DNA of 64,000 bases from contig CANUEZ040000071.1 of the NCBI GenBank assembly GCA_948099385.1, positions 1,860,001 through 1,924,000 of the forward strand. The letters run 5' to 3'. A program made the position numbers and the translations under genes. The notes beneath the pieces were generated by a model that saw only the letters and a list, made by a program, of their open reading frames with translations, was not told the origin of the DNA and did no database searches. Source of the stretch: Fasciola hepatica. Taxonomy: Eukaryota; Platyhelminthes; Trematoda; Plagiorchiida; Fasciolidae. This document shows positions 23,401-34,907 of the stretch, piece by piece (the first letter of the stretch is position 1; each line of letters opens with the position of its first letter).

Positions 23401-26400
23401 GGTCCTATGATTCGTAATGCTTGAACGGATTTGGCCAAAAAGTGGATTTCAAAAGAATAAGCTCCGAAAGGGTAAGGCTTTGTTTGGTTGATGCAAGTTT
23501 CCTCATTCGAATGTAACACATTGTCTATGATGATAAGAATATCCTTTTATCTTTAGGAAATTCACTTCGTTCAATTTGCCTATCAACTTCTAGTTCGCAA
23601 TAAACCAGTAATACAGCGAGCGATGATGGTATGATGGTATGATGGATAAGACTGGTTTCTCATTTTGTAAGATAAGAAAACTATGAAGTCCCTGAAGAAA
23701 ACATCGTCTTTTGGATTATCTTTACAAAATAGTGATCGGGATGATAAATTGAGGCCTTGATTTAGTTTGTGGATATTGGATCTCTTGGAAATGCTTACCT
23801 TAGATATTGGGGCACTATATTGGGAAGGGGTTTCCGTTTGGGACATCACAACAACCGAATGCATGTTTTAAAAATATAGGAATTCGCATACGGGAAGAAC
23901 AAGATTAACAAGAGAGAAAAATATGATAATAAAAAATAACAATTTAGTATCATTTTATTTAAGATGTTATTGGTGTACCGATGGAAGTATAATGTACCAA
24001 TACTTCCATGCTGGTTGTATGGAATTCCTAAATACGTCAGTGTACCTGGCTTTGATTGGGTGGTTAGCTTAGCATATATCAGGTGGTGTTTCAAGTTGCC
24101 TCTTGAGAGGGATGGGGTTAGGACGGATGGTAATGAACTCCGCGAGAGAAGGAATTGAATCCCATCTTTTATTATTGGGATGGTCATCGCATGAGGTCAT
24201 GATTATTGTCTGTATTCGACTTGGTATGCAGTGTTAACGTCGATCATCGTAAGACGCGCTGATTTAACTATTTTGAATGACCAGTATATGGAATATTTTT
24301 ATTGCGCATTTGTCATAATAGTGAATAAATAACTGTTTGGAAATCATTTAACTTACGAATGAAAGACATTAAAACGACAAAGCAGTTTCATTCTTGTCAG
24401 TAATCGACAGAATCTTCCATTTCCCAAGTCACAATTCGAATTCAAATTCGAGGCGCACGGCTATATGTGGCGCAGGTGCATTCTATGATACACTAGAGCA
24501 CACTGAACGTCTGGTTCTGCGAAAACACTGCGATATTAGTAGCGCTCAGTCACTCATGGTAGGGGGTAGTAATTGGCCCCAATCTTACCATGTCTTTCTA
24601 TTGACATTCAGAGCAACCAAAGGACCGTTGCAGAATACTACAAAAGTGACGTGAACCAGTTCGTTAATAGCTAAACCTGGTAACATACGGTCAAATTCTT
24701 GAGTTCCTGGTAATTAGAAGTGGGCAGTTGTCTTTCCCTCATCTAATGAATACTCATTATATGAAAGTAATTGGTTTGCCCATTTGGTATGCTTAAATCA
24801 GCATTGTGTTTATTAACATAAGAGTGAACAAAATGAGTATTTTTCGTAAGTGCTATTGATTTGACCAATTAAATGCGAAAATAACACAATTTTTGTTGAA
24901 ATAAAGAATTTTCCAAACCGTCGGCTCATAGCTCGTTTCGTTTATCTTTCATTGATGGGAAAAGTGAAAGACTGATGGGATTTTCTCCTTCAGAGAACAC
25001 TGAGTAAAACAGTCACCCTCTGAATAACCTAACTCCTAAGTCCTCGACAGTAATCCATAGAAGAGATTTACTGGGAGACATAAATGAATGAATCCAAATG
25101 AAATTCAGAAAGTTTTAAACAGTGTTAAATGCAAGAACGACTTATTCTTACGTGCTATCTCAACTGCCGCTCATGCACATTTTCTCCGACATCTGTCAGG
25201 TACAATGGTAAATGGGCATTCACGTATGATGAGTTAGAAAGCTGTACGCGGTGAATTTTTAAACGTCCAACTTAGAACACACCTTCACCGGTGTAATCTT
25301 TGCGGAAGTAGAAGTGCGGTGATTTCATACAGTTCACGACTCATGCAGATATACAATGGCTTAGACAATTACAGTGCATCCGAGACAAACAAGTGAAACT
25401 AGTCTACTCATTTTATCTTGTTGAACTGGTAACCCGTTCCCAGGGAGAAAACATACAGCACTGGTAAAAACCAGCAAACGGTTCTAGTTTTGCACCCCTA
25501 AAATTCTTTGTTGTCACACTGTCCACTACAGATCGCATAGAGGAACTCGATGGTCACTATTGAAACCGTTTTGTTTTAATAATCTTCTATGTTCGTTGTG
25601 TAGCTGCGCTGTGTTCCAGCCAAAAAAGGCCGTACAAACTTGTTTTGTCCTGTTGGGTTCCTTTGTTCATGTTTTTACTCCAAACAGTGAGAGTTGTCCC
25701 TGTTTTATGACTAAAATTCATTTCTTCTACGTCACGTAATCAGTCCACTCAAATAAGGACGTGTTTGCCGTAACGACAAGGAACATTTCTCAGTAAATGT
25801 CTGAATACTAGAATCCCCATGCAACAATACTTTTAAATAATGTGTTTATGAGCATGATGATCGGCAATATAGTTCTGTATGCTTGAACTGGCGAACTCCA
25901 GTCAGGATAAGAAGAGTTTGTTCCAGGTCAAAGAAGAAAAGAGGAATTGTCCTAATCAGAGGAATTGCATTTAAAAACGTGAATTGAATTTTCTTACGAA
26001 AAAGATAATATAGTGCAAATCACGCTGTTTGGGGTTACCACTGGTTGCCTTGCACATTATTATTGTGAGGATGAAACATTCGCGAAATCGATCTAGTCGT
26101 TTTACCATCGTGGCAAAAATATTTGATCTGAGAAATTACTTCCGGATCGTTACAAGAAACAAATCATCTCCGAAATTGATCCTATGTTGACGTCTCATTC
26201 ATTCTGAGGAGAATCCAAAGAAAGAGAAGTGCTTGTTCGGTGAATGATTTGTGCGCAGAATACAAGTAGAACATCACGAGCACAAACAACGAGACAGTGC
26301 AAAACTCTGGTCGTGGGTAATACATAAGAAATCGCGGAAGTCAGGCTAGCATTGATCAAAGTCTCAAGTGAAATGAGTTAAATCACTAATGTGCAAGATA

Positions 26401-27331
26401 TTCATGGTCAGTGTAGCCAATCAGAAAGAAACACCAGTAATAAATGCATTCCAGTTTTATATCTGATATGATTTGATTGTTTATTCAATCGCTATTCAAG
26501 CCATACAACAAACGTTTTTCGTTGATTTGTCCAAATATGTCGATATTACTTACATCGCATACATATGTTCAACACCCACATGGATTTCAGATAAAATCCC
26601 GACAAGCGTTAGCTTGTTTTATTCAAAATATTACAAACGGTTTACTTCATATTCATATCTCTTACAGAAAATGGCGATTTGATTGATAAATATATTGGAT
26701 TTCATCATCTATTCCCAATTTCAGCCATTGGAGAGATTTACCACCATGAAATAATTGCTCATATAATCGCACCGTGCTGCTTTTGTATGTAGAATTACGT
26801 GTTTTGCTATCAGTTTATTTGTATTCAACAGCGCTAGAATCACGGCTAAGGAAGTGTGGCATGCCTATTCGCATCAAATGCCAACGAAATATTCAAGGGG
26901 CAAGCTACCAGTAAATAATTTCCACATGTATACACCTCATTGTGCAACGCAATCGAGCGTTCTCATTACAGACTATAGCTATGATTGTCTGTATTTTGCC
27001 GGTTGCATCACAACAACTGTGAAACGTTTGTGTATTTTGCGATCGATCATTGAGTGGAATGGATAGGATTGCCTAAATGTATGACTTTCAACTTGATTAT
27101 AGCAGATTATTGAATGAAGCATTATAGAGATAGTGGAACGACATTATAATTCGTTTGAAATCAAGTGAGAACAGATGTAGTTTATATTCTTTGTAAAAAG
27201 GAGCAATTGTAACTGAAATTGTGTCTATAGACACATATTTCATTTTCATTGAAAGTGACATTTTATAATGTAATATTTTTTGGCCGTTGCTTCTCACAAT
27301 TTACCCACTGGTGTCCTAGACGGTAAGAGAT
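20406..27331. other. No recognised gene
   Basis: About 7 kb with no retroelement motif that I can name. The longest frame is 113 codons on the minus strand (23846-24187), hydrophobic at its end and not recognised. Minor features are a small tandem of TATGATGG near 23625-23645 and a 10-bp inverted repeat (ATGGAAGTAT / ATACTTCCAT) near 23980-24010. It could be intron or intergenic DNA. Confidence 0.35.
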
Positions 27332-27352
27332 GATATATATATATATATATAA
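27332..27352. repeat. (TA)n microsatellite
   Basis: Short uninterrupted AT run. Confidence 0.9.
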
Positions 27353-30300
27353 TGATGTACCCATGCCGTTTCCTCATTCACTTCTTCAAATACCAACAGC
27401 CAAGAAGGCTTTGTAAATTGGTTTTATTTCACTGAATTCTATCATGATAATAATATAAAGGCATAAGTGTACGATTTCCGCTGCTTAAAATAGTACTGTT
27501 GTGAGATGAAACGTTAAGTCGTATGTGCAGATTTCGTGAACCAATACTCGTTTGATACTGCCACACTAGCAAGTGTGGACAAGAGGAAAATTCAAACCAA
27601 ATTAACTAACCAGGCCTCATATATGGATTATAACTGAAGAGAAAAAAAAGATATTAGAAACAAAGTGTTTGGTTTCATTTGTTTTGCTGTTTGTAGAACA
27701 GCAGTGATTTAGAATAACAAACGGTTCCTCGTGAATTCAACAAATGAAACACACAGGTTGCATCCAAAACGTTCATCACGATGAGAAATAGCCTGTACGA
27801 TTTTCCTGGCAATCAGATTATGCATTTCAGATGAACATTACTGATTACGATAAGCGTTCTCAATAAAATTCATCCAGATCTAGATGGTTTCTCTTTGTTC
27901 ATAAATTTCATTTTGCATTCTCCAAACTGAGCAATGCGTTAGAAAACAAATAGACCACGATATCCATCCTCATGAAAGTGAAATTTCTGCTTCTGGAACA
28001 TGGAATTTGTTTTGCATTTGCAGATGCTGCAGATGTACAGCAATGTGAGTAGTCGATAACGACAAATACTGATGTTCATCAAAGCGTATTACCAATGAGG
28101 CACGTGCTATTGAATTTTATTTCATAGTGAACACGACCGGAAGCAAAATTCCGGGCAGCTCTCACTGATCCTTTTCTCGGACGATTGAATTTAATGCAGT
28201 TGCAAGTTGAATCGTTTTGTCCTTAGATCATCCCCAGCTTTGATGCGAAGCAACCACATTTGCCTATGATGGATGCGAGAAACTGCGTTAGGTTGAATCC
28301 ACATAGTCCCATGAATTACTCGGTAGAGGTGAACAAACAAATCCGAAATCATCCTTTATAAAAAGAGATTCAATGAGGGAAAATTAGTTTTTTTGTGTTC
28401 ATTTATAATGAGAGTACGTGACATGCTGTTACAGATGTGAACAATTCATACACATAGGAGTTTACTGAATTATAAACCGAAAGGTTGTTCATCTGTTGGA
28501 ATCAATTGATTTGAAAAAGCCATTTCTTTTCTAATGAATAAACTACAGCTTTCGTGCTTTGGCTATTGATAGAATTCTGCCCATTATAATCTATCACATT
28601 GTTTGACGCTCTTTATTAGATTAGCTTTTACTGATATTTTGCCACAGTTTTTTTATCAAAAAACACTAAGTGGGCTCGAAGACCATTATGGCTTGTCGTA
28701 CAATGTGACAGGAATCCTGAACACACCACGAAGAGGTCGTCATTGACAACGTACTACAATAATGTATTTTAGTGGTCAAAATAGTGCGTTTATATCACTT
28801 TCCTGCGTAGAGTGCACACGCACACGTAAACATGCACCTGTGGCAAACGACACATACATTCTTGCAGCTAATGGTGTAAGTACACAATTATGTTGATATA
28901 GTACGTATTGTAGAAAATCAGGTGACAACAATTCGGATAGAAAATTGGACTGGTAAGTAGCACGATTTGATAAAGTGTATGTAGTAATTTCACAAGACGG
29001 GTAATTGAGAAGTCAACTAGGGGGTGATGAATCAACGATGTAACACCAGCTTTGATAAAAAGCTTCGGTTACCTGACCTTTGGCCTGACCACAGAGATTA
29101 CTGGTTGGTTCATATAACTGTCAGTTTTCGTCCTCGTACGCTGGAGTTCACATGACTGTGTCTGCTTCTGGAAAAATTGAGTTGACGACGCTAATGCTGG
29201 ATAGCCTGAGCAGGTGGAAATCTTGTGAAGCATGACTTCACAAAAGCCCGGATCCTTCAAGGCTGTAACTATATTTTATTATTTCTGTTGTCCAAAGACC
29301 TTAAGTCTACCACAAACTCCTTCTACGTGAGCTATCTGTGCGTACAAAGCGAGCCCCTGCAAAACCCCATGCATCAACTTCCGATGTATTTAATATTGAA
29401 CCAGAAAATTACGCTCAAGAAGACCCCGGTAAAACAGGGATCCCCTAAAATCTTTTGATTTGTACTAAAACGGATATGAGGAACCGGGTTTATAGATAGC
29501 TGGATTCGCTTTTCGCAAAGAATTGCCCCGTTCCTGCTTCCCAATCGGGTCTTGTGTAGTGTAATCGACAATTCACATAAACAGTTTCTTTTTTCGTACG
29601 TGGTACGACTTCTGTTCACCAAGTACAACCAACGTTTTCTCCAATTTCACATGAACGATCGTAGTTATTCATATACCAATAAGCGTGGGAAGTGACCTGC
29701 AACACCAGTAGAATTGGAACTGGAGCAAATGTATCACAAGTCCACCGTGCAGACTGTTTTATCACTCTCGTCATCCAGAGAGTAACTGTTGTGTGAAAAT
29801 GACAAAATTGTCGATCACTTCAAACAGTACAATCACAAAAGCAAAAACATAACTAACACTCACAGCTACAATTTGATTGTATATATTTTTCGAAAGATTT
29901 TAAAACAATTGAACGTGGTAAGTTGAATTTATCTGGTTGTGGTCATTGTGGTCCATGCTTACATGATTGAGTATGACACTTTATTTAGTCACATAGATGA
30001 TGCTCATTAATCAAAATTACAAAGGTTTCCAGTGGAACTCCATAATCATGATACCATCGAACGTACATCATTGTGTAAACCAATGGTCTAACACAGCGTA
30101 GTCTTCAACTTCTCAATACATGTGTAGATCCCCCATCATACTGGCTGTGGGCAACGACGTGAATCAATATATATTCGACCGCATGTTTGGTTGTCGCATC
30201 CACCTTTTTTTGATGCTGATTATTGCATCAAAGTAATATCGTGGACTATGATTTGGTATCCTTGGGTGAACTTACTTTTCACCAAATTAATAACCGTGAT

Positions 30301-31281
30301 ATAACCGATAACAGCTGTATCAATCACAAAACTGAAAACAGGGAAACAATCCACATAGTCACACAAATCCGAGGGTAAAACTTACGAAACACAGAAACCA
30401 AAATAAGAACAGACTTATCGCTACTGCCAAAACCTTTTATGCTGCCGTTTAGGAAATTGTCTTCGTTATGAAACTGAATGTGCATGGTTTAGAACAGTAG
30501 CCGGCAAAAACACACACAAAGTCAGCTGTCAATCATCCCTGACTGCGACGCGTGTGCGTATTTGTTAATCAATGAAGCCACATCTCGTGGAGTTGCACCT
30601 GTTGAAGGGAAATGAAAAAGAACTCTACTAACTGCATGACAGTTATCATGGTGAACTACTTGACACTGATATCAGGTTGGCAGTTGCGAGTGACAGAACG
30701 GTATATAAGGGTGCGAATTGACTTTAGAGCATTATCACAAAAATGCTGAGACTGATAACCTTCTGATTCTCTTCAAACACTACGACCTAAAACAAACATT
30801 CAAGGTGGATGAGAATTTCCCCTATTTTGCTCGGAGAACGACACGCGTGCTATATACGATTACCGGAAATACGATATTTTATAAAATGAGAACTGGAATA
30901 TCACTAGCCACCAGCAAACTAAGTCTGCCGTGAATATGCTTGGCAATTAGACGCAGAATCTTTTCAATTTAGTTACTCTAGTGAGGAGATTGAACGTCAC
31001 AATATCATAACTACGCGTTCGAATCAGAACTTCTCGTGGTTTTTCAAATGGTCCGTGACGTTTGAATTTACAGTTCAGCATATGCAGTTGACTCTCAGTT
31101 GAAAATTGTGAACGAGAGGGCCAAGCTATGGCCGGATACAGTAACTGTTTAGGTAAAAATTTCAGTTGATGCACATTTCGTCAAATATCGTGACGAACGT
31201 GAAATAATCACAACGTGGAAATGACTGTATGATCGGGGATGGAAAATGTCATTGCCAATAAAGTCGACTGGATTGCTGAGG
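27353..31281. other. No recognised gene; isolated TATA-like motif
   Basis: No domain, SINE or LTR seen. A TATATAAGG motif near 30702-30710 resembles a polymerase II TATA box, but nothing recognisable follows. The 3' end abuts the G1 LTR. Confidence 0.35.
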
Positions 31282-31480
31282 TGTAGTGATTCGACTGTCT
31301 CCACACGCAGTTCAGTGTGATATAGCTTCACTTACTGTATCCATTCATTCGGGTAAAGTCAAACCGTAACTGTCAGGTCGTGTAGATACAGGGTAGTCGC
31401 CATGTGATTGGCCAAGACATTATCTGACAATGAATACATTGCGGTTGTGTCTGGTTACGGTCTCGCAAACTACGCGGACA
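31282..31480 (+). repeat. G1 5' LTR, shortened
   Basis: Begins TGTAGTGATTCGACTG and matches the 3' LTR at 34643 nearly base for base for about 165 bases (shared blocks CACACGCAGTTCAGTG and GTAGATACAGGGTAGTC). After AATACATTGC the two copies diverge: the TATA-containing stretch of the 3' copy is missing here and only scattered similarity (GTCTGGT, ACTACGCGG) follows. The exact 3' limit is uncertain. Loss of the promoter region means this copy is unlikely to drive the element. Confidence 0.7.
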
Positions 31481-31734
31481 ACCGATAAATATTCCTCTCA
31501 TGAATGGACATACTCCCAGTTCGCATCGATCTATAACCATGCTTTAGCGCCAGCAGTATTGACCTATCGATTTAGCTGTGTACTGACCGGTCTACCTCTG
31601 CTGCGCGTGATGGCACAAGTAGTTTAATTCTTTATGCCAGCTCACCTGCTTGTTTGCCGATTATTCGCCGGCTACGGCCGGGTTTTGTGTTTGCAATCAC
31701 ATAAATAAATGCAAAGCCACCAGTACAAATTCCG

Positions 31735-33170
31735 CTACCGGTTGTGGAAAACGATGAAGAAACGTCACCTATTTGTGGAGACTACAGACTCACTTTGAAC
31801 CCACGATTACAAAGATGTTCGGCGACTACTATGTAATCCGAAGATTTTATGAAATCCATGCTCGGCAGTACATTTTTTCTAAGATGGATCTCGCTGACAC
31901 AATGTGGTGATACAACACCTGTCACACGTGATACGGCCAGGTACAACTTCGTAACCACGTACACGGATAAGCCTCAACCAATGAGGATCGCCGCGAACAA
32001 CTCCTACAAAAGCTCCCTGTGATTAGTCATGTTTGAGTCAATCAATTATATTATCTGATTTAACATATTTACACGAGCCCAGTCTGCAATACAATCAACG
32101 TGCTATTTCGCGACGTTGGTCTTCTTGCTACTTCCGTTCGCGTGGTTCTGGGTGGGCGAAAATTTCGACACGGACTATCAACTCCATTCATTACGACCAT
32201 TACACGCAAACTTACAAATTCTGTGGCTCCCAGAATCGAGACCACTTACCACCATCAACACCTCTTGGGGCATGTTTCAGTACAACTTTTTACCCATAGG
32301 ATTGCACGTTTCGTCCGGCATTTTCCAGGCTGCTATTGGACAAGATATTGGAGGTTTAACCGGAGTAATGGCGTATCAGAATGATGTATTCATCTTTGGT
32401 ACGCCAAAAGAGGAACATGCCCATCGGTTGAAGCAGACCTTGGAACAATCTGTAGCCAAGAATGTTCCGATCAAACCTTGAAAATGCAAGTTCAGTTTCC
32501 GGGAATTGAGTTTCCTTGGGTTCACGGTAAACTTCAGTGGATACCAGCCAGACCCGGATCGTTTTGAGCCTATCGCCAAGATGGATTTGCCAAAGAATCA
32601 AGCACACTTGAGGTCGATCCTTGGTTGTCTGCAGTACTGTTGCAGGTTCATATCGAATTTCGCAACGAAGGAGCAGCCTTTGTTCCTCGCCCGGTCATCC
32701 AATGTGTGGCAGTGGACTGACCAATGCGATAAAGTCCTGCGTGATCTCATTGAATGCTTAGTGGAACGTCCAATGTTATTCGTACCATCCAAACACAGTA
32801 CTAATCACGGATGTATCTGAGGTTGGAATCGGTGCAGCGGTTGAACAAGATGGATGCCCTATCAACTGTATTTTTCGACTTCTGAATGCAGCTGAGAGAG
32901 GATACACACAGATATTGAAATAAGCTCTGGTTGTATTCTGAGCGATACGACGTCTTCATAAGTACCTGTTTGGGTTGAAGTCCACAATTGCCACCGACCA
33001 TCAATCGCTGAATTTTCTACTCCACCCGAATAAGTCCGGTATCAAAACCACAGTTGCCATGATGCAACCGCGGATTATTACCTTGTCTGCATATAAATGA
33101 AATATTTTACATCGAACTGGTAAAACAATTCCGCATGCTGATTTTTATCAATATTCTCGCGATTCACCGC
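31735..33170 (+). pseudogene. G1 gypsy pol: reverse transcriptase and RNase H, broken
   Basis: Ty3/gypsy polyprotein of the type often annotated K02A2.6-like. RT pieces: PICGDYRLTLNPRLQ (about 31770), FSKMDLAD with the motif A aspartate at 31887, about 330 bases with no readable RT (probable insertion), TTINTSWGMFQYNFLPIGL (about 32250-32310) and AYQNDVFIFG. The catalytic YLDD is changed to YQND at 32374-32385, so this copy cannot be an active polymerase. Connection domain: FLGFTVNFSGYQPDPDRFEP to 32815. The RNase H follows (TDVSEVGIGAAVEQDG, LFGLKSTIATDHQSLNF) with stops. The frame ends at PHADF near 33143, where a segment of opposite orientation begins. Confidence 0.85.
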
Positions 33171-33181
33171 AGCTGAACTGT

Positions 33182-33640
33182 GTTATTTCATGTCATCTGC
33201 GGCTCCAGTGTCGAGATACAACCTGAAAGAGTACTGTGCCGTGGCAATCCGTTGGTCATATGGTTCTGTGACAAGGGTCGTGAATATCAAGGCGAACGGA
33301 CAAACCAAATGTAGGCCGCAGACAAAAGAACAGACGGTGAATATGTCGGAGGCCTCCCGAAGCAAACAGAAGGAGGCATACGACGAACCAGACGGGAAGC
33401 AGTGGAATTTCCGGCAACTAGCAAGATAGCCCAGGTGAGAGGCTGACGATCGAGCTGTCAACTGAGACAATTGGAGCAACCGAAGAAAATTGACGCCCAA
33501 GAGAATCAGGCTATCGGCCACGGGCAACGGGCCAGAATGCAGCCAATGCGTCCAAGCAGTGGCAATAACAAATTTTGTGCCGCGCAGTCTGGAAAAGGGC
33601 CGGTGTAAACGATTGTATGCGTTTCATGATTTGCTTGGAC
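33182..33640 (-). pseudogene. Inverted gag-end and protease fragment inside G1
   Basis: Read on the minus strand, the segment ends in a retropepsin-like active-site motif (RLYLDTGAADD, about 33190-33225) preceded by a plausible beta-strand lead. Further upstream, a cysteine-bearing remnant (YTGPFPDCAAQN, then GRIGCILARC) at about 33510-33615 resembles a degraded gag zinc knuckle. It lies between the plus-strand RNase H and plus-strand integrase of G1, so it is an inverted piece, apparently of a related gypsy element. The protease call rests on the DTGA context; the gag call is weaker. Confidence 0.5.
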
Positions 33641-33659
33641 GTTGAATTGCAAGCTTCCT

Positions 33660-34560
33660 ACTGTGTGTTGTCGTCCTTGTTACAATACGTCCGAAACTGT
33701 GCAAAACGGTTCTAGAAGATCTGTATGAAGTTCACTTGGGGGTGGAGTAGATGAAGTCTCTGGATCGGAAAATATGTTGGTGGCCTGGGGTGGATGCGAG
33801 CATGCGGACAACAGCCAAGAACTCTGATTCGTGTCCACATAAAGCGAAATCGAAACCGAACAACTGGAGCATGTGGTCCGACAGCTACATACCATGGCAA
33901 AGTATACACGCCGATCTCTGCGGTCCGTTCCTTAACAGATAACTTGTCCCCATACCGATCGACTCATAATCGAAGCCAACTACATCTTTCGTAATCCAAG
34001 CTCTAAGGAGTAACTTCATTCGGAAAGGTATCTCACACGTGCTCGTCACGGATAATGGTTCCCAGTTCTGTGCACCTCAGTTGAAATGTTGGTTGGATGG
34101 CATTGGTTGTTGACATCTCCAAACGGAACCACGCCACCCATGTTCTAACGGTGCTGTGGAAAATTTGGTACGTACATTGAAGAGAGCTACCACCTCAGCC
34201 AACCCGAAAACACTTTCGAAATTGCAGGCGTTTCTGGACAATATTCTATTGCAATATCGAAAAGCATTCGTCGATGAAAAAGACTTCACCCATGTTCTGC
34301 AAATCAAGAAGTCTCGGATCGCCTCTAAGATGCTTGGATTCCAGCGATGTAACATACTTTCGATGCAACGACATCCGAATAGCCAATGGGATCATTGCAA
34401 GGCAACTTGTTCAATTCATGGTCGAGATCACGGACCTTCAAGACGCAGCCGTACGCCGGAGCTGCCTCAGTCAATTTCACTTCGAAGAGGCTCCCGAATG
34501 CGTAGCAGAAACCGTGACCGAGAATAATGGTCCTGCTGCTCCAAACAAAGAAAACAAAAC
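33660..34560 (+). pseudogene. G1 gypsy integrase, degraded
   Basis: Integrase joins element DNA to the host. The H2C2-type region reads LYEVHLGV, then MKSLDRKICWWPGVDA (from 33751), with the cysteines no longer clean. The core begins IPWQSIHADLCGPF. The second catalytic aspartate lies in VTDNGSQF (Asp codon at 34051). The glutamate is in SNGAVENLVRTLK (Glu codon at 34159). So the D,D,E set is still visible, although stops and frame shifts interrupt the reading. The C-terminal part (LQAFLDNILLQYRKAF) extends to about 34260, and the Arg-rich frame beyond is unclassified. The same segment is duplicated in inverted orientation at 62805-63705. Confidence 0.85.
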
Positions 34561-34629
34561 GCAATTATTGCCTGCCACAACAATTCTAAGATCTGTAGAT
34601 CAGGCTAGCCAAATCGATGAGAACGTTCT

Positions 34630-34641
34630 GAGGAAAGAAGG
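34630..34641 (+). promoter_or_regulatory. G1 polypurine tract
   Basis: GAGGAAAGAAGG directly precedes the 3' LTR, which is the expected position for priming plus-strand DNA synthesis. Confidence 0.7.
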
Positions 34642-34642
34642 T

Positions 34643-34907
34643 TGCAATGATTCGACTGTCTCCACACGCAGTTCAGTGTGATATAGCTTCATTTACAGTA
34701 TCCAGCTAATCGGGTAAATCCGGACCGTAACTGTCAGGTCGTGTAGATACAGGGTAGTCGCCATGTGATTGGCCAAGACATTACCTGTCAATGAATACAT
34801 TGCCTATTTTTGTATATAAGCGAGTGAGCACCAATCAAATGTAACAGAGTGCATTGTTGCTGTTCTTGTCTGGTATTGTCTTCCTTCCAGTGCGCGTAGT
34901 CCGGGTT
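34643..34907 (+). repeat. G1 3' LTR
   Basis: Starts TGCAATGATTCGACTG after the polypurine tract and shares its first 165 bases with the 5' copy. It carries a TATATAAG box at 34813-34820, the probable promoter. The 3' limit (about 34907) is estimated. A mirror copy lies at 62458-62722. Confidence 0.75.
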
